A stretch of DNA of 15,027 nt from positions 1 to 15,027 of the forward strand of contig JAQUXV010000025.1 in NCBI GenBank assembly GCA_028692205.1. Direction: 5' to 3'. The position numbers were made by a program, and so were the translations under genes. Positions within the stretch are counted from its first letter, which is position 1; every line of letters begins with the position of its first letter. Source of the stretch: Eubacteriales bacterium. GTDB taxonomy: Bacteria; Bacillota_A; Clostridia; Christensenellales; Aristaeellaceae. The notes below the pieces were generated by a model. The model did not search any database and was not told the DNA's origin. It saw nothing but the letters and a program-made list of their open reading frames with translations. Shown here piece by piece: positions 1 through 6,137 of this stretch.

Positions 1-110
1 CGCTCGGGTCGTGCCTCCACGTTGCCCTATCCTCGTCACCGGCAAAGCGAAGGCAGTATATCACAGTTCGTCGCGGACGAACTACCACTAAGCAAATTTT
101 GTACTTGACA
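1..110. other. Unassigned edge sequence, possible end of an inserted element
   Basis: This stretch lies just past the point where the sensor gene loses its expected PAS continuation. It holds no recognisable gene. It contains a perfect 8-bp inverted repeat with a 3-base loop (65-72 and 76-83). Read on the minus strand it starts with TGTCAAGTAC at 110, and many insertion sequences begin with TG, but no transposase is visible and no second end can be seen. It could equally be a contig junction or ordinary divergent sequence. The mobile-element idea is inference only. Confidence 0.25.
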
Positions 111-1566
111 TGGGGTACACTTCAAAGCCGCCTTCCTGGTTGCGCATGTTCAGGGCGCAGGTGCCCGTGGGTTTTCCTGCGTGGATGTCGGTAAATATCC
201 TGCGGAAATCCGCCGTGCTTCCTTCCGCAACGCCGCCGGAGGCAATCAGGCTTTCCGGCAGGCCTTCCACTTCCTGGTCCGCGTGTACCAGCGGAGAATC
301 CACCTCGCCCTTCAGCAGGGTGCGGCTGCCCACGTCGTAACGCAAAACGTACTTGTCGCTCTGGCGAACAGCAATACGGTATTCTTCCTCGCGGATGCGA
401 AGCTGTTCGATTCGCCGGGCCTGCGCGAAAATATTGACGTTAACGCGCAAAATGCTGATGGTAAACGTGATCACCAGCACGATGATGCCGTAGCTGAATA
501 CCCGCGCGTTGTTTTCGATCGGATACAGATAGAACATCGCAATGGATACGAAACCCACCACGGATGTGATGACGACGCCGAAAAACAGCTCGTCGCTTCG
601 ATGGTGCGCTTCCATTCGCCGTATAACCAGAAACGGCATAATCACGCAGGATGCCAGCAGTATTGCGTTGGTAACCAACAAGCTGATCCAGCCCACAAAC
701 TGCCCGCACAGCAGCAGCACGATCTGCGAAAGCACCCCCGCCGCCGCCGCCAGCTCCAGCACCGTGCTAACCTTCCGCATGGATTGGTTTTGCGCGTAAA
801 CGAACAGGTAAAACGGCAGCGGCAGCAGCATATAACTGAACAGGTTGGCGTAGAAGAAGATCGGGCTGTCGATGTAATGGACGCCGGAAATGTCGCTGTC
901 GGTGAACACCCATATACCGGCCAGCAAGATAAACGTCATCAGGTGCAGGTATCCGCCCGGTATCGGTTTGCGATACCTTCGCGCCTCAAGTATCGCAAAC
1001 GCGGCCAGCGCCAGAGCAAACACCACAATCAGCAGGCTGAGGACAATGGAGGGAAGCGCGTTGGAAAACAGCATCAGCCGGATTCTAGATTCGCTGCCCA
1101 GCAGCAGGGAATAAACCTCCAGAAAGGGTTTGCTGCCGGTGCCGCTGAACGAAAGCCGGATGGTTTGCCCTTCCATGTCGGGAGACAGTTGAATTTTACT
1201 CCATGGCAAATTATTCGTCGGTGAACCGGCGGCCCCCGTGCTTAGGCCGGATACCGGAACCGGTATGCCGCCTATCTCAGCGGTCACCTGCTGATAATCT
1301 GTTTTCAGGTAAAGGTAAGTTACCAGCGGGTGAATATCGTCCGGAAGGGTGTTTACGATGGTTGCTTCACCGGCTTGCAGCCGCTGCGGAAACGTAAGCT
1401 CCCGTAAGCCGCCCGCGCTTTCCGCCTGCCAGCCGGTTTCCCACATCATGGGATTGTTGCCCGCGTTATACGTCCATATCGGAGAATGATCCGATACGGT
1501 GATCCAGACCAACAACACCAGCACTAACGAGAGTATGACCGGTATGAACCACTTTCTGAATCTCAT
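88..1566 (-). CDS. 7-TM membrane sensor with truncated PAS-like domain, probable diguanylate cyclase remnant
   Basis: The 492-residue product begins with a signal anchor (about residues 7-24), followed by an outside domain of about 140 residues rich in beta-type sequence. Seven hydrophobic segments follow (about 171-193, 206-223, 235-258, 268-290, 292-315, 327-347 and 357-373). A short linker with EQLRIREEEYR leads into a PAS-like region from about residue 395. This layout resembles 7TMR-DISM type receptors that end in GGDEF cyclic-di-GMP synthase domains. Here the protein stops at residue 492, inside or right after the PAS core, so no catalytic domain exists in this frame. The start fits the signal anchor, but the ribosome site (GGGGCG) is weak. 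A good promoter lies about 100 bases upstream. The fold assignment is moderately sure; the cyclase link is inferred from domain layout, and the gene is probably a broken copy. Confidence 0.7.
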   Translation of the reverse strand: MRFRKWFIPVILSLVLVLLVWITVSDHSPIWTYNAGNNPMMWETGWQAESAGGLRELTFPQRLQAGEATIVNTLPDDIHPLVTYLYLKTDYQQVTAEIGGIPVPVSGLSTGAAGSPTNNLPWSKIQLSPDMEGQTIRLSFSGTGSKPFLEVYSLLLGSESRIRLMLFSNALPSIVLSLLIVVFALALAAFAILEARRYRKPIPGGYLHLMTFILLAGIWVFTDSDISGVHYIDSPIFFYANLFSYMLLPLPFYLFVYAQNQSMRKVSTVLELAAAAGVLSQIVLLLCGQFVGWISLLVTNAILLASCVIMPFLVIRRMEAHHRSDELFFGVVITSVVGFVSIAMFYLYPIENNARVFSYGIIVLVITFTISILRVNVNIFAQARRIEQLRIREEEYRIAVRQSDKYVLRYDVGSRTLLKGEVDSPLVHADQEVEGLPESLIASGGVAEGSTADFRRIFTDIHAGKPTGTCALNMRNQEGGFEVYPMSSTKFA

Positions 1567-1669
1567 TCACTTCGCCCCATGCCGATAGTCCCAAACGGGC
1601 TGGTTCCTATATTGATAATATTCCATCTTCAACCGGACCGATCCGCATGAAGATCAACGTGTTTTTATG

Positions 1670-1698
1670 ATTATACAAAACGGTTACCCGGAATGCAA
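1670..1698 (-). promoter_or_regulatory. Sigma-A promoter for the membrane sensor gene
   Basis: On the minus strand TTGCAT (1698-1693) is followed after exactly 17 bases by a perfect TATAAT (1675-1670). The region around it is AT-rich compared with the surrounding genes. Transcription would start near 1663 and leave a leader of about 95 bases before the ATG at 1566. Confidence 0.7.
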
Positions 1699-1767
1699 GC
1701 GGTTGTTGTATACAATTATTACGAAATCGGCAATTTCACTGTGTTTCGTTCTGCATAAAGTTATGAA

Positions 1768-1796
1768 ATAATACTGTTATCCCCTTAAGAAGACAA
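1768..1796 (-). promoter_or_regulatory. Second candidate promoter upstream of the sensor gene
   Basis: TTGTCT (1796-1791), a 17-base spacer and TATTAT (1773-1768) on the minus strand form a second sigma-A-like pair about 100 bases upstream of the better one. It has one mismatch in the -10 and two in the -35. It may be a real tandem promoter or a chance match in AT-rich sequence. Confidence 0.4.
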
Positions 1797-1799
1797 ACG

Positions 1800-2140
1800 A
1801 ACATCTGCGCGTTGTAAATTTTTTACGGTTCAGGCCGGGGGAAGATGGATAAGCCGTTTTCGCCTCCGGCCTCGCCGATCCCCCTTTTGCAAGCACAAAC
1901 AGTTCGCCGTACATCACAAACGCGTAAAGGCAAGCCCTATCGGTGTTAAAACCGGGTAACCCGTCTTGCCGGGGCTGCCGTTTCGGTCCGGCTGGGTATG
2001 GAAGGCTTTGGGAGTAATGTTCGCCAAATTCCCAATGTTGCCGCAAGAGCGCAGCGGAGTTTCGTAACAGCCAACAGCCGGGAACAGCACAGGGCCGCTA
2101 CGGAAAGGGGTTTGAACTCGTATCCGGGCGTTACCGAAAA
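1800..2140. other. Intergenic stretch without a supported gene
   Basis: This is the part of the 663-bp gap between rapZ and the sensor gene that carries neither the rapZ terminator nor the promoters. Short open frames exist on both strands, but none has a ribosome site plus recognisable protein features, and those reaching above 2230 run antisense or out of frame into rapZ. A small inverted repeat occurs at about 1952-1964 (CCGGGTAACCCG type), and a related string CGGTTACCCGG is at 1681-1691. I see nothing else in it. Confidence 0.5.
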
Positions 2141-2198
2141 CGGGCGCACCGGCAGGCAGCAAAAGAGCCGAAGCCCTTGCCGCCCGCCGGTGCGCCCG
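2135..2198 (-). terminator. Rho-independent terminator after rapZ, UUCG-capped
   Basis: A perfect 13-bp inverted repeat (2141-2153 with 2186-2198) encloses further pairing on the minus strand. Next comes one G-U pair, a 6-bp stretch with one wobble (GGCGGC with GCTGCC), a 2-base T bulge and a 6-bp helix (AAGGGC with GCTCTT) closed by a TTCG loop. The total is about 26 bp. The minus strand continues with GTTTTCGG, a short T run, while the plus strand side has none, so the direction is minus. It starts about 30 bases after the rapZ stop codon and should end the murB-rapZ transcript. Confidence 0.75.
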
Positions 2199-2229
2199 AG
2201 CGCTGTAAACCCTGCGATTGCGTTTCGAA

Positions 2230-3126
2230 TCAGGATTGGTTGTTGCCCGCCCAGTGCGCCTGCTCGATTGCAAGGTCCCGGTGCGTCACAGTCGCGCGCT
2301 GCCCCTGCTCCTTCAGCTTTTCGCACAGGTACTCCGCAATGGCCACGCTTCGGTGCGCGCCGCCCGTGCAGCCGATGGCGATCACCAGCCGGTGCTTGCC
2401 TTCGTTGATGTAGTTGGGCAGCAGGAAGGTGAGCATATCCATGCACTTGGCTAAAAACGTCTGCGTTACGGGGTGGTTGAGCACGAAATCCTTCACGTCC
2501 TGGTCCAGCCCCGTATGTCGCCCCAGCTCCGGGATGTAGAAGGGGTTGGGCAAAAAACGCACGTCGAAAACCAGATCGCCGTCCCGCGGAATGCCGCGCT
2601 TAAACCCGAAGCTCAGGATTTCGACACGCAAAATCGGCTCGTCGCCCGCCTCCATCACAATTTTGCGGAGGCGCGCCTGCAGGGCGCTGGGTTTCAGGTC
2701 GCTGGTGTCGATAACGTGGTTGGCCGTTTCCCGCAGCGGCTGAAGGCGGCCGCGCTCGGCGGCGATGGCCTCTTCCAGGCTCATGCCCTCGCAGGCCAGC
2801 GGATGTTCGCGGCGCGTTTCCTTATAGCGGTTCACCAGCATCGTGTCGTGCGCTTCGATGAACAGCGTATCAATCTGAAAGCCGACGCTGCGCGCCTCGT
2901 CGATCATCTTCACGACCGCCTTGGCGTCGAAGAACTCGCCCGAGCGGATGTCCACGGCGATGGCCACCAACGGACGGTTGATGTTGGACGACTTGCACGC
3001 CTCCATAAAACGCACCAGCATCATCGGCGGCAGGTTGTCCACGCAAAGCGCGCCCAGATCTTCCAATGTGCGGATGGCGACGGTTTTCCCGGCACCGCTT
3101 AACCCGGTAACGATCAGAAATTGCAT
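2230..3126 (-). CDS. rapZ: RapZ / YvcJ nucleotide-binding RNase adaptor protein
   Basis: The 298-residue length is normal for the family. The Walker A motif GLSGAGKT is at residues 8-15. The family block YKETRREHPL is at 101-110, followed by FGFKRGIP at 173-180, VFDVRFLPNP at 186-195, and the C-terminal motif GCTGGAHRS at 252-260. In Escherichia coli RapZ senses glucosamine-6-phosphate and directs RNase E to the GlmZ small RNA; in Bacillus the homologue YvcJ binds nucleotides and affects competence. The exact role here is unknown, but a link to amino-sugar and cell-wall precursor supply fits the neighbour murB. The ATG at 3126 has GGGAGGT seven to eight bases upstream. It lies 55 bases after murB in the same unit. 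The usual downstream partners yvcK and whiA are absent, and a strong terminator follows instead. Confidence 0.96.
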   Translation of the reverse strand: MQFLIVTGLSGAGKTVAIRTLEDLGALCVDNLPPMMLVRFMEACKSSNINRPLVAIAVDIRSGEFFDAKAVVKMIDEARSVGFQIDTLFIEAHDTMLVNRYKETRREHPLACEGMSLEEAIAAERGRLQPLRETANHVIDTSDLKPSALQARLRKIVMEAGDEPILRVEILSFGFKRGIPRDGDLVFDVRFLPNPFYIPELGRHTGLDQDVKDFVLNHPVTQTFLAKCMDMLTFLLPNYINEGKHRLVIAIGCTGGAHRSVAIAEYLCEKLKEQGQRATVTHRDLAIEQAHWAGNNQS

Positions 3127-3181
3127 AAGGCCGACCTCCCTGCGATTGCTTTGTTTGTTTCTTCGGTTTGTTCCCCGGCGG

Positions 3182-4138
3182 TTATTCCCGGTCCACGCCC
3201 ACCACGCGCACTTCCGGTTCCAGCCGCACGCCCGTCTTTTCCAGCACCACGCGCTGCACCTCGGCGATCAGCCTCAGGTAATCCGCGGCGGTGCCGTTTT
3301 CATCGTTAACCAGAAAGCCCGCGTGTTTCGTGCTCACGCTCGCGCCGCCGATGCGCAGGCCTTTCAGCCCGCATTGCTCAATCAGCGTCCCCGCGAAAAG
3401 CCCCGGCGGACGCTTGAAGGTGCTGCCGCAGCAGGGCAGCGAAAGCGGTTGTTTCTCCCGGCGGCGGGCGTTGAACTCCCGCATGGTGGCGCGGATGGTT
3501 TCCCCGTCGCCGGGCGTAAGCGCAAACGTGGCCGATATCACAATTTCCGGTTCCGCCCCCGCCCCGGTCAGGCGGCTTTTGCGGTAGGCAAACGCCATTT
3601 CATCACGGGTGTAATGGCGGATCTCCCCGGCAAGCGACGCGCAGGTTACGCCTTCCACAACGTTTTGCATTTCACCGCCGTAGGCCCCCGCGTTCATCGC
3701 CACCGCGCCGCCCACCGAGCCGGGTATACCCGCGGCGAATTCCAGCCCCGCCAGCGCCGCGTCCGCCACGGCGTTGCTAAGCCGGGTCAGCGCCGCGCCA
3801 GCCTGCGCGGTAACGGCGTAACGCCCGTCCGGCAGGGGCACAGGCGGCGTGATCTCCGCAAAACCGTCGCCCAAATGCAGCGTAAGCCCCGGCCAGCCCC
3901 CGTCCCGAACGAGGAGGTTGGAGCCGTTGCCCAGCACGTTTACGGGTACCGACAGCCGGTGCGCGATTCGCAAAAGGGTCAGCAGCTGGTCGGCGGAGGT
4001 AACCTCGCAGAGCACCTCCGCGGGGCCGCCGATGCCCAGCGTGGTATAGTCGCCAAGCGACGCGTTCTCCATCAGGTCTTTTTTCTTTACAATCGGGCGA
4101 AGCGCCTCCAGCAATTCTGCCCGAACGGCTTCTTCCAT
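3182..4138 (-). CDS. murB: UDP-N-acetylenolpyruvoylglucosamine reductase MurB
   Basis: MurB is the cytoplasmic FAD enzyme that reduces UDP-GlcNAc-enolpyruvate to UDP-MurNAc with NADPH, the second committed step of peptidoglycan synthesis. The 318-residue protein has the FAD-binding TTLGIGG near residue 32 and GNGSNLLVRDGG near 70-81, followed by the glycine-rich GIPGSVGGAVAMNAGAYGG block. Catalytic positions are present: Tyr185 in YRKSRL, Ser239 in CCGSTFKRP (proton donor), and Glu309 in LEPEVRVVG near the C terminus. The sequence after Tyr185 is short, which suits the type II MurB of Firmicutes. The ATG at 4138 has GGGGGGAG about five bases upstream. It is first in a two-gene unit with rapZ and has its own promoter at 4232-4260, so it is expressed apart from the purine genes. 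Confidence 0.97.
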   Translation of the reverse strand: MEEAVRAELLEALRPIVKKKDLMENASLGDYTTLGIGGPAEVLCEVTSADQLLTLLRIAHRLSVPVNVLGNGSNLLVRDGGWPGLTLHLGDGFAEITPPVPLPDGRYAVTAQAGAALTRLSNAVADAALAGLEFAAGIPGSVGGAVAMNAGAYGGEMQNVVEGVTCASLAGEIRHYTRDEMAFAYRKSRLTGAGAEPEIVISATFALTPGDGETIRATMREFNARRREKQPLSLPCCGSTFKRPPGLFAGTLIEQCGLKGLRIGGASVSTKHAGFLVNDENGTAADYLRLIAEVQRVVLEKTGVRLEPEVRVVGVDRE

Positions 4139-4231
4139 TGCGCTCCCCCCTCAACTGTTTTTTTCCATCCTGTTACCGCTCCGCCCATCAACCATGTTGG
4201 CCGGGTTGGCGAAGCCTATCATTACAAAATC

Positions 4232-4260
4232 ATTGTATCGCACTTGCGAAGGGCTGTCAA
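4232..4260 (-). promoter_or_regulatory. Near-consensus sigma-A promoter of murB-rapZ
   Basis: On the minus strand a perfect TTGACA (4260-4255) is followed by a 17-base spacer and TACAAT (4237-4232), one base off consensus. The predicted start is near 4225, giving a leader of about 87 bases before murB. The position just after the purB terminator supports a fresh transcription unit. I see no clear operator. Confidence 0.8.
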
Positions 4261-4302
4261 AGCATTCGCGGCGGCATGGCGGGAGGCGCGCAATCTTTTG
4301 GG

Positions 4303-4351
4303 AATGTGAAACGCCGCCGCGCGTCTCCCGCTTTGGAAACACGCGGCGGCG
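4303..4351 (-). terminator. GC-rich hairpin terminator after purB
   Basis: A 17-bp stem with two G-U pairs (4335-4351 with 4312-4328) and a 6-base loop lies about 60 bases past the purB stop codon. On the minus strand it is followed by TTTCACATT, so the T run is short and termination may be partial. Its place between purB and the murB promoter fits the end of the purine unit. Confidence 0.6.
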
Positions 4352-4409
4352 GCGATAGCCGACAACGGAATTGTAAAATGTGTAATGGCAAAAGTACAAG
4401 GGCAGCGGC

Positions 4410-5846
4410 TTACACCTTCAGCTCCGCCTTCTCGCCCAGCTCCGCTTTGTTCGCGTCCAGCACGGGGTCCACACACTGGGAAACGAAGTCCGTCACCTGC
4501 TCCGGCGCGCGGCCGATGAAGCGCGCGGGGTCGAGAATCGCCTCAATCTCCGCTTTGGTGACCTTAAAAGCCGGGTCGGCGGCGATGCGGTCCACCAGAT
4601 CGTTCTTGCCGCCTTCCTCTTTCACCACGCGGGCGGCCGCCTGACTGTGCACGCGCAGCTGCTCGTGCAGGGCCTGCCGGTCGCCGCCTTTTTTCACGGC
4701 GTCCATCAGGATGTTTTCGGTCGCCATAAAAGGCAGCTCGTTCATCACGCGGGCGCGCACCACCTTGGGGTACACCACCAGCCCATCGCACACGTTCATC
4801 AGCAGGTTCAGAATGCCGTCCACCGCGAGGAACGCCTCGCTTACGGCGATGCGGCGGTTGGCGCTGTCGTCCAGCGTGCGCTCAAACCACTGCACGCCCG
4901 CGGTGATCGCGGTGTTCAGCGTATCCACCATCACATAGCGGCTCAAAGCGCTGATGCGCTCGCTGCGCATGGGGTTGCGCTTGTAGGGCATGGCGGAGGA
5001 GCCGATCTGGTGCGCCTCGAAGGGCTCTTCCATCTCCTTGAAGTTCTGCAAAAGCCGCAGATCGTAGCTGAATTTGCTGGCGCTCTGGGCGATGCCGGAA
5101 AGCACGCTCACCACCTGATAATCCATCTTGCGGCTGTAGGTCTGCCCGCTTACGGGCACCACGCGGGTGAGGCCCATATCGGCGGCGATGTCCTTTTCGA
5201 TCTGCAAAATCTTTGCGCTGTCGCCGTTCAGCAGCTCCATAAAGCTGGCCTGCGTGCCGGTCGTCCCCTTGCTGCCCAGCAGCGCGAGGGTGGAAAGCCG
5301 GTGCTCAACCTCCTCGTAATCCATCAGCAGTTCGTTGAGCCACAGGGTGGCACGCTTGCCCACGGTGGTCAGCTGCGCGGGCTGCAAATGCGTGTAGGCC
5401 AGCGCGGGCAGCTCGCGGTATTTCACGGCGAAGTCGCGCAGCTCCTTCATCACGTTCAGCAGCTTGTGCCGCACCAGCTCCAGCCCCTGCTTCATCTGCA
5501 AAACGTCGGTGTTGTCGCCCACGTAGCAGCTGGTGGCGCCCAGATGGATAATCCCCTTCGCGCTGGGGCACTGCACGCCGTAGGCGTATACGTGGCTCAT
5601 TACGTCGTGGCGCACCTCGCGCTCCCGCGCCGTGGCGACGTCGTAGTTAATATCGTCCTTGTGCGCTTCCAGCTCGGCAATCTGCCCGTCCGTAATGGGC
5701 AGGCCCTGCTTCTGCTCGGCTTTCGCCAGGCTGATCCACAGCCTGCGCCAGGTGCGGAACTTATTGTCCTCGGAAAACACAAATTGCATTTCGGCGCTCG
5801 CGTAGCGGGTGGAAAAGGGGCTGATAAAGGTGGAATGATCGGCCAT
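4410..5846 (-). CDS. purB: Adenylosuccinate lyase PurB
   Basis: PurB splits SAICAR into AICAR and fumarate in the purine pathway, and adenylosuccinate into AMP and fumarate on the AMP branch. The 478-residue protein has the fumarase/aspartase superfamily signature GSSAMPYKRNP at about 282-292, whose flexible loop carries the catalytic serine. ATSCYVGDNTD lies near 103-113, and YTHLQPAQ near 151-158 has the candidate catalytic His153. DDSANRRI near 327-334 and the length near 480 resemble the longer lyase type that includes animal ADSL, not the 430-residue Bacillus type. The ATG at 5846 has GAGGAGG about seven bases upstream. It is the last purine gene, separated from purL by a 291-bp spacer full of inverted repeats, and is followed by a terminator hairpin. 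Confidence 0.97.
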   Translation of the reverse strand: MADHSTFISPFSTRYASAEMQFVFSEDNKFRTWRRLWISLAKAEQKQGLPITDGQIAELEAHKDDINYDVATAREREVRHDVMSHVYAYGVQCPSAKGIIHLGATSCYVGDNTDVLQMKQGLELVRHKLLNVMKELRDFAVKYRELPALAYTHLQPAQLTTVGKRATLWLNELLMDYEEVEHRLSTLALLGSKGTTGTQASFMELLNGDSAKILQIEKDIAADMGLTRVVPVSGQTYSRKMDYQVVSVLSGIAQSASKFSYDLRLLQNFKEMEEPFEAHQIGSSAMPYKRNPMRSERISALSRYVMVDTLNTAITAGVQWFERTLDDSANRRIAVSEAFLAVDGILNLLMNVCDGLVVYPKVVRARVMNELPFMATENILMDAVKKGGDRQALHEQLRVHSQAAARVVKEEGGKNDLVDRIAADPAFKVTKAEIEAILDPARFIGRAPEQVTDFVSQCVDPVLDANKAELGEKAELKV

Positions 5847-5896
5847 GGTCGCCCTCCTCGGTTCATTGGTCGGGAAAACCGGTTTGCCTGGGTGGT

Positions 5897-5920
5897 ATTG
5901 GAGGGTCGCAACCCTCCAAT
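5897..5920. repeat. Perfect 10-bp inverted repeat upstream of purB
   Basis: ATTGGAGGGT (5897-5906) and its exact complement (5911-5920) flank a 4-base loop. It sits about 50 bases before the purB start, inside the presumed message. No T run follows on either strand, so a terminator is unlikely. It may be an mRNA stability or processing hairpin, or a small dispersed palindrome. Confidence 0.7.
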
Positions 5921-5960
5921 TGCATTCGTATCGCCCGGTTTCTCCAATCGCTCAATCGTC

Positions 5961-5985
5961 GCCGGTTTCACTGCCGTTCACCGGC
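5961..5985. repeat. 6-bp inverted repeat in the purL-purB gap
   Basis: GCCGGT (5961-5966) pairs exactly with ACCGGC (5980-5985) across a 13-base loop. Alone it is weak, but it lies between the 10-bp palindrome and the cloverleaf-like element, so it adds to the structured character of this spacer. Confidence 0.4.
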
Positions 5986-6001
5986 TTGTTTCGCTTCCCG
6001 C

Positions 6002-6104
6002 CTACGGGTCGCTCACAGCTTCGCTGTGGTGCCCATAGGGCACACGCTTCCCTGCGGTGCCAAGCGGGCGGGGAGTTTGCGGCTTGACGCAAACAGACCC
6101 GTAG
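6002..6104. repeat. 103-bp cloverleaf-like palindromic element between purL and purB
   Basis: A perfect 9-bp outer stem (6002-6010 with 6096-6104) encloses four hairpins in a row. These are CACAGC-TTC-GCTGTG (6014-6028), GTGCCC-ATA-GGGCAC (6029-6043), a 5-bp stem CGCTT/AAGCG with a 12-base loop (6045-6066), and GTTTGCG/CGCAAAC with a 6-base loop (6075-6094). The outer stem can be extended by TTCGC at 5990-5994 across an 8-base bulge. The element could fold on either strand. It is not a tRNA: no acceptor end, T-loop consensus or anticodon arm is recognisable. A dispersed repeat or a structured mRNA spacer are both possible. Confidence 0.65.
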
Positions 6105-6137
6105 CGAAGTCCACTTTTTTGACAGGCTCAAGCCGTC

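Noticed and set aside
1836..1895. GGGGGA/TCCCCC pair followed by TTTT as a plus-strand terminator
   Set aside because: The stem is only about six pairs with a loop near 40 bases, and there is no plus-strand gene for it to terminate.
2921..4309. Long plus-strand open frame opposite murB and rapZ (462 codons)
   Set aside because: It lies antisense to two clearly recognised genes, has low-complexity Arg/Ala/Pro/His-rich translation and no ribosome site. Long antisense frames are expected opposite GC-rich coding sequence.
5925..5960. Promoter for purB alone (TTGAGC with GATACG at 17 bases)
   Set aside because: The -10 is poor (GATACG) and the match is no better than chance. purB may still be transcribed from upstream.
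4647..6038. Long plus-strand open frame opposite purB (463 codons)
   Set aside because: It is the His/Val/Gln-rich shadow of purB with no family features, and it runs into the palindromic spacer.
6002..6104. tRNA gene reading of the cloverleaf-like element
   Set aside because: It has four arms inside a closing stem but no acceptor end, no T-arm TTC consensus and no 7-base anticodon loop.
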